Shown in pieces: positions 11,637-19,478 of a DNA stretch of 64,000 nucleotides. The DNA lies in NCBI RefSeq assembly GCF_014189535.1, contig NZ_CP050308.1:372001-436000 (forward strand). Reading direction: 5' to 3'. Each line of letters starts with the position of its first letter. The first letter of the stretch is position 1. The DNA comes from Rhizobium lusitanum (GTDB lineage Bacteria; Pseudomonadota; Alphaproteobacteria; Rhizobiales; Rhizobiaceae). Under the pieces are notes generated by a model. That model did no database searches. It saw nothing but the letters and a program-made list of their open reading frames with translations, and was not told where the DNA came from. The position numbers and the translations under genes were made by a program.

Positions 11637-12140
11637 ATGACGACAGCCTTTTATCCCGGATCCTTCGATCCCATGACCAATGGACATCTGGACGTCCTCG
11701 TGCAGGCGCTGAATGTCGCCTCCAAGGTTATTGTCGCGATCGGCATTCATCCCGGCAAGAAGCCGCTTTTTTCCTTCGAGGAACGGGCCGAGTTGATCAA
11801 CCGGTCGCTCGCCGATGCGCTGCCGCAGAAGGCAGCTGACATTTCCGTCGTCTCCTTCGACAATCTAGTGGTCGATGCAGCGCGCAAGCACGGCGCGAGC
11901 CTTCTGGTGCGCGGCCTGCGTGATGGAACCGATCTCGATTATGAAATGCAGATGGCCGGCATGAACCGGCAGATGGCGCCGGATATTCAAACCCTGTTTT
12001 TGCCTGCCGGCACGGCATCGCGGCCCATAACCGCCACATTGGTGCGGCAGATCGCGTCCATGGGCGGCGACATCAGCGCCTTCGTCCCGCCAGCGGTTCT
12101 TGAAGCCCTGACTGGCAAGTTAAAAGATCCGGCCAAATAA
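11637..12140 (+). CDS. coaD: Phosphopantetheine adenylyltransferase
   Basis: Transfers AMP from ATP to 4'-phosphopantetheine, the penultimate step of coenzyme A synthesis. 167 residues, normal length. The nucleotidyltransferase signature is at the N-terminus ([15 protein letters not shown], with the NGH histidine), and the family segments [15 protein letters not shown] and the [11 protein letters not shown] end are present. Start taken at ATG 11637 (MTTAFYPG); the longer frame adds an unrelated N-terminus. First gene of a plus-strand cluster with two cyclophilins, queA and tgt. Confidence 0.97.
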   Translation: MTTAFYPGSFDPMTNGHLDVLVQALNVASKVIVAIGIHPGKKPLFSFEERAELINRSLADALPQKAADISVVSFDNLVVDAARKHGASLLVRGLRDGTDLDYEMQMAGMNRQMAPDIQTLFLPAGTASRPITATLVRQIASMGGDISAFVPPAVLEALTGKLKDPAK

Positions 12141-12177
12141 AAGCCAGGCCGAAATCCATTTCCCGAACGGAGCACCC

Positions 12178-12750
12178 ATGAAACTTTTTCATATCGCATT
12201 GGCAGGCTTTCTCGGCCTCGCCGCCTTCGCAGGCAGCGCCATCTCGGCCGCGGCCACCGATCTTCTGACGATCCAGCTGAAGGACGGCCCGGTTGTCATC
12301 GAGTTGATGCCAGACGTTGCGCCGAAGCATGTCGCGCAGATTGAAGCGCTGGCGAAGAAGGGTGCGTATGACAACGTCGTGTTCCACCGCGTCATTGATG
12401 GCTTCATGGCCCAGACCGGCGATGTCCAGTACGGCAACACGACGAAGGGCTATAATGCCGCCAAGGCCGGCACCGGCGGTTCCGATCTTCCCAACCTTCC
12501 GGCCGAATTCTCCAAGGTTCCGTTCACGCGCGGCGTTATCGGTATGGCGCGTGCCCAGGATCCGAATTCCGCCAATTCGCAGTTCTTCATTATGTTCGCC
12601 GATGGCGATTTCCTGAACGGTCAGTACACGGTCGTCGGCAAGGTCGTCTCCGGCATGGAGCTCGTCGACAAGATCAAGCGCGGCGAAGGCCAGAACGGCG
12701 AAGTGAGCAACCCGGACAAGATGCTGAAGGTCACCGTCAGCAAGAAGTAA
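12178..12750 (+). CDS. Periplasmic cyclophilin-type peptidyl-prolyl isomerase
   Basis: Catalyses proline cis-trans isomerisation during folding of exported proteins. 190 residues with a clear signal peptide (MKLFHIALAGFLGLAAFAGS, cleavage near AISAAA) and a cyclophilin domain with FHRVIDGFMAQTGD and the SANSQFFIMF strand. Paralogous to the cytoplasmic cyclophilin encoded 37 bp downstream, indicating a tandem duplication in which one copy is exported. Start ATG 12178. Confidence 0.95.
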   Translation: MKLFHIALAGFLGLAAFAGSAISAAATDLLTIQLKDGPVVIELMPDVAPKHVAQIEALAKKGAYDNVVFHRVIDGFMAQTGDVQYGNTTKGYNAAKAGTGGSDLPNLPAEFSKVPFTRGVIGMARAQDPNSANSQFFIMFADGDFLNGQYTVVGKVVSGMELVDKIKRGEGQNGEVSNPDKMLKVTVSKK

Positions 12751-12787
12751 ATCTAAGACACATAGAAATTAGAAAGAGGAAACGAAA

Positions 12788-13288
12788 ATGGCTGAGATTA
12801 AGGATCCCGAAAACACCCTCATCCTGGAAACCACCAAGGGCGAAGTTGTCATTCAGCTTTTGCCGCAGGTCGCTCCGGAGCATGTCGCCCGCATTAAGGA
12901 ACTCGCTCGCGAGAAAGCCTATGACGGCGTTGTTTTCCATCGCGTCATCGACGGTTTCATGGCTCAGACCGGCGACGTGGAGCACGGCAAGGTCGGCGGC
13001 AATACGGCCCGCGCTGGTACTGGCGGTTCGTCCAAGCCGGACCTGAAGGCTGAATTTTCCGCCACCACGCACACGCGCGGCACCTGCTCGATGGCGCGTT
13101 CGCAGAACCCGAACTCGGCCAACTCGCAGTTCTTCATCTGCTTCACCGATGCGCCTTGGCTGAACAAGCAGTATTCGGTCTGGGGCCAGGTGATCAGCGG
13201 CATGGACAATGTCGACAAGATCAAGCGCGGCGAGCCGGTAAAGGATCCGGACTCGATCGTCTCCGCGCGGATTGCCGCCGACGTCTGA
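12788..13288 (+). CDS. ppiB: Cytoplasmic cyclophilin-type peptidyl-prolyl isomerase
   Basis: A 166-residue PpiB-type isomerase without signal peptide. Core motifs are FHRVIDGFMAQTGD, NSANSQFFICF and WGQVISGMDNVDKI. The start has GAGGAAACGAAA upstream. It shares the same core as its exported neighbour and probably the same transcript from coaD. A hairpin with a short T-rich tail follows before queA, so queA may have its own promoter. Confidence 0.95.
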   Translation: MAEIKDPENTLILETTKGEVVIQLLPQVAPEHVARIKELAREKAYDGVVFHRVIDGFMAQTGDVEHGKVGGNTARAGTGGSSKPDLKAEFSATTHTRGTCSMARSQNPNSANSQFFICFTDAPWLNKQYSVWGQVISGMDNVDKIKRGEPVKDPDSIVSARIAADV

Positions 13289-13302
13289 TTGTGATTATTC
13301 AT

Positions 13303-13343
13303 GAAACCCGCCTCTTGCGCCTTGGGCGTGGGGGGCGGGTTTC
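13303..13343 (+). terminator. Hairpin between ppiB and queA
   Basis: GAAACCCGCC (13303-13312) is complementary to GGCGGGTTTC (13334-13343) around a 21-base loop that can itself pair weakly. The sequence continues CGCTTTGC, so the T tract is poor. Probably a weak terminator or attenuator; it ends 20 bp before the queA start. Confidence 0.45.
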
Positions 13344-13363
13344 GCTTTGCCTGGATTGCCTGA

Positions 13364-14445
13364 ATGCGTGTTGACCTTTTCGATTTCGACCTGCCGGACC
13401 AGTGTATCGCGCTCAGGCCCGCCGAGCCGCGCGATAGCGCGCGCCTGCTCGTGGTCGATCCGAATGCCGAGGCGGTATTGAGCGATCATCGCGTTCGCGA
13501 TCTCTCATCCTTCCTTCGTTCCGGCGATGCCATCGTGTTCAACGACACAAAGGTCATCCCGGCACAACTCGAGGGCATCCGCCATCGCGAGGGCGCGCCC
13601 GGCCAGCAGGTATCGGCGACGCTGCATATGCGCGCAGCACCCGATCGCTGGAAGGCGTTCGCCAAGCCGGGCAAGCGCATCAAGATTGGCGATCGTATCC
13701 AGTTCGGCCATGGCGAGAATGTCTGCGCGCTTGGCGCACTCGACGCTGAGGTCGAGGAGAAGGGCGAGGGCGGCGAGATCACGCTGCGCTTCGATCTCTC
13801 CGGTCCAGCGCTGGATGAAGCGATTGCCGCTGTCGGCCATATCCCGCTGCCGCCCTATATCGCCGCCAAGCGTCCGGAAGACGAGCGCGATCGCGCCGAC
13901 TACCAGACCATCTATGCCCGCGAGGAGGGCGCCGTTGCAGCGCCTACCGCCGGCCTGCATTTCACCCCGTCGCTGTTTGCCACGCTGGACGCCATGGGCG
14001 TCGAGCGGCATTTCGTGACGCTGCATGTCGGCGCCGGCACGTTCCTGCCGGTCAAGGCCGACGATACCGAAGACCACAAGATGCATTTCGAGATCGGCCA
14101 TGTCGATGCGGCGACCGCGAAAAGCTGAACGCCGTGAAGGCGAGGGGCGGGCGCATCGTCTGCGTCGGCACGACCTCGCTGAGGCTGCTCGAAAGTGCCG
14201 CCGCTGACGATGGCACGATCAAGCCCTGGTCTGGCGCAACCGGCATCTTCATTACGCCCGGCTACCGCTTCAAGGCGGTCGATCTGCTGATGACCAATTT
14301 TCACCTGCCGCGCTCGACGCTGTTCATGCTGGTGTCGGCTTTTGCCGGCCTCGATACCATGCGCGCGGCCTACACCCATGCTATTGAGACGGGCTATCGC
14401 TTCTATTCCTATGGCGATGGCAGCCTGCTCCATCGGAAAGACTAA
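13364..14445 (+). CDS. queA: S-adenosylmethionine:tRNA ribosyltransferase-isomerase, frameshifted
   Basis: Adds the epoxycyclopentandiol precursor to 7-aminomethyl-7-deazaguanine in tRNA, the second last known step of queuosine synthesis. The first 254 codons ([11 protein letters not shown] ... [13 protein letters not shown]) end at a premature TGA at 14126. The rest of the enzyme ([14 protein letters not shown] ... [13 protein letters not shown]) continues in another frame from 14119. Adding one base at 14119/14120 (GCGAAAAG to GCGGAAAAG) restores a 360-residue protein of normal length. Sequence error is more likely than decay, given three similar breaks elsewhere in the window. tgt starts 6 bp downstream. 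Confidence 0.9.
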
Positions 14446-14451
14446 GACGAG

Positions 14452-15582
14452 ATGAGCGAGAGCTTTCAGTTCCAATTGAAGAAGACCGATGGTGGTGCCC
14501 GCCTCGGTGAAGTTTCCATGCCGCGCGGCACGATCCGCACGCCGGCCTTTATGCCGGTCGGCACCGTCGGCACCGTCAAGGCGATGTATCTCGACCAGGT
14601 GCGCGAGAGCGGCGCCGACATCATCCTCGGCAATACCTATCATTTGATGCTGCGCCCGACCGCTGAGCGCGTTGCTCGTCTCGGCGGCCTGCACGAGCTG
14701 ATCCGCTGGCCGCATCCGATTCTGACGGACTCCGGCGGCTTCCAGGTGATGTCGCTATCCGGTCTGCGCAAGCTTGATGAGAAGGGCGTTACCTTCAAGT
14801 CGCATATCGACGGCAGCCTGCACCATATGTCACCGGAACGCTCCATCGAGATCCAGGGCTTGCTCGGCTCCGATATCCAGATGCAGCTCGACGAATGCGT
14901 GGCGCTGCCTTCTACGCCGAAGGAGATCGAGCGCGCCATGGAAATGTCGCTGCGCTGGGCCGAGCGCTGCAAAGTCGCCTTCGGCGATCAGCCCAGCAAG
15001 GCGATGTTCGGCATTGTGCAGGGCGGTGATATCCCCGATCTGCGCGTCCGCTCGGCACAGGCGCTGAGCCAGATGGATCTGAAAGGCTATGCAGTTGGCG
15101 GTCTTGCCGTCGGTGAGCCGCAAGATGTGATGCTGCGCATGCTGGAAACGACCCTGCCGGAACTGCCGACCGAAAAGCCGCGCTACCTGATGGGCGTCGG
15201 CACGCCGGACGACATCCTGAAGTCGGTCGCCCGCGGCATCGACATGTTCGATTGCGTAATGCCGACCCGCTCCGGCCGTCACGGCCTGGCGTTTACCCGT
15301 CGCGGCAAGGTCAATATCCGCAATGCCCGCCACGCCGAGGACATGCGCCCGCTTGACGATCAATCGAATTGCCCGGCCTCGCGCGATTATTCCCGCGCCT
15401 ATCTGCACCATCTCGTCCGCGCCAACGAGGCGCTCGGCGGCATGCTGCTCTCCTGGAACAACCTCGCCTATTACCAGGAACTGATGCAGGGTATCCGCAA
15501 GGCGATTGCCGAGGGTCGTTTCGCCGACTTCATGGCGGAGACACAGGAGAACTGGGCGAGGGGCGATCTCGAGCCGGTTTGA
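14452..15582 (+). CDS. tgt: tRNA-guanine transglycosylase
   Basis: Exchanges guanine at position 34 of GUN-anticodon tRNAs for preQ1. 376 residues, normal length. Catalytic segments are present: [11 protein letters not shown] with the base-binding Asp and [13 protein letters not shown] with the nucleophilic Asp, plus QLDECVALP and GLAVGEP. The zinc module near residues 305-312 reads [16 protein letters not shown] where E. coli has [16 protein letters not shown], so only one of the three cysteine ligands is left. It may fold without zinc. Immediately follows queA, forming the queuosine pair. Confidence 0.96.
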   Translation: MSESFQFQLKKTDGGARLGEVSMPRGTIRTPAFMPVGTVGTVKAMYLDQVRESGADIILGNTYHLMLRPTAERVARLGGLHELIRWPHPILTDSGGFQVMSLSGLRKLDEKGVTFKSHIDGSLHHMSPERSIEIQGLLGSDIQMQLDECVALPSTPKEIERAMEMSLRWAERCKVAFGDQPSKAMFGIVQGGDIPDLRVRSAQALSQMDLKGYAVGGLAVGEPQDVMLRMLETTLPELPTEKPRYLMGVGTPDDILKSVARGIDMFDCVMPTRSGRHGLAFTRRGKVNIRNARHAEDMRPLDDQSNCPASRDYSRAYLHHLVRANEALGGMLLSWNNLAYYQELMQGIRKAIAEGRFADFMAETQENWARGDLEPV

Positions 15583-15617
15583 GATTCACGGTCTCCGCTA
15601 AAGGAAGCTACTCGGAC

Positions 15618-16313
15618 TTATGCTTTCCTCGCTGAGAAGAAGAGGAAGCGCGGTTTGGTCGTGAGGCTGCGAAACGCCTCCGGAAAAAGCTCGCAGGCTC
15701 GAGGGTCGGGTTGGGGCTCACTCAGGACATCAATCTGAAAACCAGCCGACTTGAGTGCGTCAAACATGGCGTGAAGCGGCCGATGCCAGAAGCGCATCTC
15801 GACGTCCTTTCCGCCGCGTTGCCATGTTTCGTCAAAGCTGTAGGTCTCGAAATAATTATCGTGACCAGCTGACGGATGATCCATGAAGGGATGATGGGTG
15901 GAGAAAACAAGGCGGCCGCTTTGGGAGAGCAGACGGTTGAACTCGGCGAGGGGCAGCGACCAGTCAGGCAGATAATGCATGACAAGCGAGGCGAGGATCA
16001 AATCGAAGCTACCGTCCTCGAAGGGTAGTGGCTCATTCAGATCAGCCAGTCGCAATTGCGCGCGTCCTTCAAGGCGGCGTTGGGCAATATCCAACAGGGC
16101 CGCACTCGAATCGATGCCGGTTAGTATCGCTCCTCGATCAAGAAGTGCTGCGGCATGAACCCCACCACCGCATCCGGCATCAAGGACCCGGAGCCCGGTG
16201 ACATCGGCGACCATCGAGAGAATTGCCGGCCGCTCATAATAGGCATTCCAAGCGTTGTTCTCGTTGTCAGCCTGATAGGCTGCCGCAAACGCATCGTAAT
16301 CATTCTCAGACAA
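15618..16313 (-). CDS. Class I SAM-dependent methyltransferase
   Basis: About 231 residues with the Rossmann-type SAM fold: motif I VLDAGCGGGVHAAALL, acidic end of strand 2 (TGIDSS), and LRLADLNEPLPFEDGSFDLILASLVMHYL-like core split over motifs II-III. Substrate cannot be read from sequence; the best analogues are UbiE/BioC-like small-molecule methyltransferases. I favour a TTG start at 16313 (LSENDYDAFAAAYQ) because GGAGAGGA stands six bases upstream; a GTG at 16373 would add 20 non-family residues. No operon partner: tgt is convergent. Confidence 0.78.
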   Translation of the reverse strand: MSENDYDAFAAAYQADNENNAWNAYYERPAILSMVADVTGLRVLDAGCGGGVHAAALLDRGAILTGIDSSAALLDIAQRRLEGRAQLRLADLNEPLPFEDGSFDLILASLVMHYLPDWSLPLAEFNRLLSQSGRLVFSTHHPFMDHPSAGHDNYFETYSFDETWQRGGKDVEMRFWHRPLHAMFDALKSAGFQIDVLSEPQPDPRACELFPEAFRSLTTKPRFLFFSARKA

Positions 16314-16514
16314 CGCTGTTCCTCTCCAGAGGCTCACCTGAAAGACGATCGGTTTTAGTACGGTGAGAGACACACTTATCGAAGCGTCCTTGTCTCCGAC
16401 AAGACCGCGTCTTTAACTTTAAATGGCTTATCTGGTTCGCTCACGGACACACTTGATGTTGTGTTGCTGTGTATTCGCGCCCCTTTAATGTTCAGAGGCG
16501 CGAAGTGGCAATGT

Positions 16515-16952
16515 CTACGAAAACAGAGCGGATAGAGGGTAAGGCAGCGCGAGCGGCGGCATGTCATCTCGCGCGAAATATCGGAGCGATTTCGTTTCCG
16601 CATCGGTCCACCCACCAGTATCTTCAAGCGCCTGGCATTTGAATAATGTCACCATGTACTCGACTTGATGGCCGTTCGGGTAGGTGTGCCTAAACTCACT
16701 CCCGCCGTAGACATCAACAATTCTGGTTACGCTGACCACAAGGCCAGTCTCTTCCATTACCTCTCGAATGACGGCTTCCTGCGGCGTTTCGCCAGGCTCG
16801 ATTGCACCAGCAGGTAGGCTCCATCCTTCCCCTGACGCCTTCTCTTGCAGGAGTAGATTGCCCGCATGATCGTGAATCACGGCGGCAACCCCGGGGAGCA
16901 GGAGTAAGCGGTTGCCGATCAAACCGCGAAGCTCCATCAGATAGGATGTCAT
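16515..16952 (-). CDS. NUDIX hydrolase
   Basis: A 145-residue pyrophosphohydrolase. The Nudix box is complete (GAIEPGETPQEAVIREVMEE, then TGL), carrying the catalytic glutamates that bind magnesium. Substrates in the family include oxidised nucleotides, nucleotide sugars and coenzymes, and cannot be told apart here. Start placed at 16952 (MTSYLMELRG) because the upstream frame adds a Ser/His-rich stretch unlike the family. Stands alone between the methyltransferase gene and a short empty region. Confidence 0.85.
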   Translation of the reverse strand: MTSYLMELRGLIGNRLLLLPGVAAVIHDHAGNLLLQEKASGEGWSLPAGAIEPGETPQEAVIREVMEETGLVVSVTRIVDVYGGSEFRHTYPNGHQVEYMVTLFKCQALEDTGGWTDAETKSLRYFARDDMPPLALPYPLSALFS

Positions 16953-17325
16953 CTTGGTGCTTTCTACAAAGTGGAAAGTCGATGTTGTATGCCGAGAATG
17001 AATTAGGCAAGGGCTCCGTCGAAGCAGGGGCACTCGTCATGTGCGGACGCTAAATGTCACTAATACCTGCGGTAAGGGGATAAGCCGACCCCACTCCATC
17101 GTCCGTAGTCCTTGCACCTGTTCGAATTCGGCGTTAATCGGAACTGTCGAAAAAGGCAGGGTCGGTTTCGGTAAGCCCGACCCCTTCCATCTGGAAGCTC
17201 TGTTCCGCGCCTTGGCGCGAGTACCCACGACGCGGAAGCTTGGTCATATCGGCCGAGCGCCCGCGTTGGTGTGGGCAATTTCGGCCGGCATACCTCCGCG
17301 GGATACATCTATGGAGCTGTCTGCC
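16953..17325. other. Region without a recognisable gene
   Basis: The 373 bp between the NUDIX gene and the VOC gene contain no frame with family resemblance. Two imperfect direct repeats, TAAGCCGACCCCACTCCATC (17081-17100) and TAAGCCCGACCCCTTCCATC (17172-17191), are the only structure noticed. The regulatory regions of the two divergent flanking genes must lie here. Confidence 0.5.
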
Positions 17326-17715
17326 ATGCGACTAAATCACCTTGATCTTCACGTCCCCGATGTCGCCGCGACCAGGGACGTTCTGGTATCCGCCTTCGGC
17401 TTGACCGAAGTCGAGACGCGGGGCGTGAACGGCCTTGCGATCCTGCGCGACGACGCCGGTCTTGAACTGGTCATCAGCCGACCGATCGAGAAGTTTGGCG
17501 GAGGTGATTCGGTCTCCGTCGGACGCAATACCTATCATATCGGCTTCATATTGCCGTCGCGCGAGGCCGTAGACAAACAATTTGAGCGGGCCAAATCGGC
17601 CGGCTGCGAGATCTGGCAACCGCCCTCGGCGGTGCGAGGTGGATGGTTATTTTACTGCTTTGCGCCGGGCCGAATTCTCATCGAGGTCGGCTGGCGTCCG
17701 GACCCAAGTGCCTGA
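17326..17715 (+). CDS. VOC (glyoxalase/dioxygenase) family protein
   Basis: A 129-residue single-domain vicinal oxygen chelate protein: MRLNHLDLHVPDV with an N-terminal metal-type His, and RILIEVGW near the C-terminus with a Glu ligand. Such proteins act on diverse small molecules (glyoxalase I, fosfomycin resistance, extradiol dioxygenase); no subfamily is assigned. Start at 17326 is supported by GGAG nine bases upstream; the in-frame ATG at 17311 supplies that Shine-Dalgarno sequence rather than the start. Confidence 0.8.
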   Translation: MRLNHLDLHVPDVAATRDVLVSAFGLTEVETRGVNGLAILRDDAGLELVISRPIEKFGGGDSVSVGRNTYHIGFILPSREAVDKQFERAKSAGCEIWQPPSAVRGGWLFYCFAPGRILIEVGWRPDPSA

Positions 17716-18008
17716 TCAAAAATATTAATGTCTGTAATGGTTTGTGATGCGATCTTCGTGTCACAAGCCGGGCGTTTTCAGGCGGCGTATTCGCGGTTTT
17801 TGGATATGCCGCGACGCCACCCAAACTGTCGGTGCGATGAGAAAGCGTTTGGAAAAATGGCGAATCGGAATAAACGGTCCGTCCGCCGATGATAAGCTTC
17901 ATCAGCTAATTTAATCGCGATGGGTTTGGAATTCCTGTGGATTTCGGCTACAAAGCTTTTTCTTGATCGTTAAGGGCTGTTCTAATCATAAGTAGGAGGC
18001 ACCTGCCG
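17716..18008. other. Intergenic region upstream of the cell wall hydrolase
   Basis: Nothing recognisable is encoded in 293 bp. A 54-codon plus-strand frame from about 17728 and a 74-codon minus-strand frame at 17678-17902 lack ribosome binding sites and family resemblance. AGGAGG at 17995-18000 belongs to the downstream TTG start. Confidence 0.5.
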
Positions 18009-18884
18009 TTGAGGGCGCAAGGTAAATTGGGGACATGTCTGTCCGGCTTGTTGTTTGTCGGATTGGCGGCAACAGGCTGCACGACTGACACGAAAACATC
18101 TTCGGCTACTCATAGCTCGACCAAATCGATCCAGCCGGCGAAGGTAACGTATAATTACACCGCCAAGGATCGTGACTGTCTAAAGCGTGTCATGTATTTC
18201 GAGTCCGAGCATTCGGACCACGATGGGTACATGGCGGTGGGCACTGTCGTGATGAACAGGCTGACGTCGGGGGCTTATGCCAATTCGATTTGCGGCGTCG
18301 TCGCACAGGAACGGCAATTCGCGCCAGGCGTAATGACAAGGCTGGTGCGCCCCGAGGCAGAACCGGAGCTTGATACGGCGGCCACGGCTATTCTGCGCGG
18401 AGAGCGGCATGCGGGCGTGAAGGATGCGATGTTCTTCCACACTAATGGCCTGAAGTTCCCCTACAATAACATGCACTATGTCGCTATAGCCGGCGGGAAT
18501 GCTTTCTATGAGAAGCGCGGCCGGGATGGCGAGTTGCAGACCCCGGCGCCGCTTCCGGCCTATGAGGTCGCGATGAACTATGTGTCACCGCAAGGCATGT
18601 CGGCAGCGCGGTCGCCGTTCGTATTGCCGGAAACGCAACAAGCTCCTTCCGTCATCAACTTTACGCCGGTCTCGAACCCGGCTTACACCATGCCGGCAAC
18701 GACGGTTGCTATCCCGGCGGAGGTTCCCATCCCGACGCCGGCTCCGGCTCTGACTTCCGTACCAGTTACGCATGGGACGGCAGACGCCAATCTGGCCCCG
18801 ATTTCGACGATAGCTGTTCCCCAGCCACGCCCCGATTTCGAGGCTGACGGCTATTCCAGTAACGCACCGCGAGTTCGCGGCTAA
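18009..18884 (+). CDS. Cell wall hydrolase, SleB-like lipoprotein
   Basis: A 291-residue predicted lipoprotein: N-terminal hydrophobic segment with lipobox-like ATGC at about residues 21-24, then a Hydrolase_2 (SleB/CwlJ) domain at about 55-175 (DCLKRVMYFESEH, VGTVVMNRL, FHTNGLKFPYNNMHYVAIAG). The family hydrolyses peptidoglycan. The last 100 residues are a Pro/Ala/Thr-rich, low-complexity tail. Start is TTG at 18009 with AGGAGG nine bases upstream. It stands alone. Confidence 0.85.
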   Translation: MRAQGKLGTCLSGLLFVGLAATGCTTDTKTSSATHSSTKSIQPAKVTYNYTAKDRDCLKRVMYFESEHSDHDGYMAVGTVVMNRLTSGAYANSICGVVAQERQFAPGVMTRLVRPEAEPELDTAATAILRGERHAGVKDAMFFHTNGLKFPYNNMHYVAIAGGNAFYEKRGRDGELQTPAPLPAYEVAMNYVSPQGMSAARSPFVLPETQQAPSVINFTPVSNPAYTMPATTVAIPAEVPIPTPAPALTSVPVTHGTADANLAPISTIAVPQPRPDFEADGYSSNAPRVRG

Positions 18885-18968
18885 GAACGCTGGAAATGCG
18901 TATTAAGCGGCGCGTACTGTCCGAAGTGACAGATGCGCCGTTTCATGGCGTCACTCCAGTCATGTTGC

Positions 18969-19388
18969 TCAAATCCCTTTGCTTGTCGTGTTGGGCAGGA
19001 CCTGCACACTACCGATCTTGTAGCTGCCGTCCGGCTGGCGGAGGATCTGATAGATTGCCGTCCAATCCTTGTCGTCGCTGCCGGTGATCAGCATTTCCTG
19101 ATAAACGACGGCGCCGTTGTCGATGGCGCGGCTTTTGCCGAAGGCGTAGTTGCCAGGGTGGTAGACCGGCTGGTAGCTCTTCTTCACCATTGCGAAAAAT
19201 ATGTCTTTATCCGGAAAGAGCGCCTTGATGTCCGGCGCTGCGAAAGAATAGGCTGCCGCCGCATCATTATTCAGGAAGGCCTCTATCTGTCCTTGGATCA
19301 GCATTTGCGCCGTCTGTACGGGGTCTTCCGCTTGCGCCTTGGACCCAAGAATGAGGCAGAGCATGATGGCGAAAGATAAGGCGCGCAT
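18969..19388 (-). CDS. DUF4864 domain-containing exported protein
   Basis: A 139-residue protein with a signal peptide (MRALSFAIMLCLILGSKAQA) and a SnoaL/NTF2-like body (IQGQIEAFLNNDAAAAYSFA, YQEMLITGSDD, GSYKIGSVQVLP) matching DUF4864. No function is known for the family; mature protein is probably periplasmic. It is 90 bp downstream of the two ABC exporter genes on the same strand, but no functional link is apparent. Confidence 0.78.
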   Translation of the reverse strand: MRALSFAIMLCLILGSKAQAEDPVQTAQMLIQGQIEAFLNNDAAAAYSFAAPDIKALFPDKDIFFAMVKKSYQPVYHPGNYAFGKSRAIDNGAVVYQEMLITGSDDKDWTAIYQILRQPDGSYKIGSVQVLPNTTSKGI

Positions 19389-19478
19389 GGACGATCTCCG
19401 GCGAATATCCCGGAGAGCATAGCGTGCTTCATGTCTTTGCAGAAGCGGCTATGGCCAACGGATAGCGAGATCCCGTCC

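Noticed and set aside
14119..14122. Programmed -1 frameshift in queA
   Set aside because: Only four As and no proper slippery heptamer or downstream pseudoknot; QueA is not known to use recoding.
17678..17902. 74-codon minus-strand ORF
   Set aside because: No ribosome binding site, no family, overlaps the VOC 3' end.
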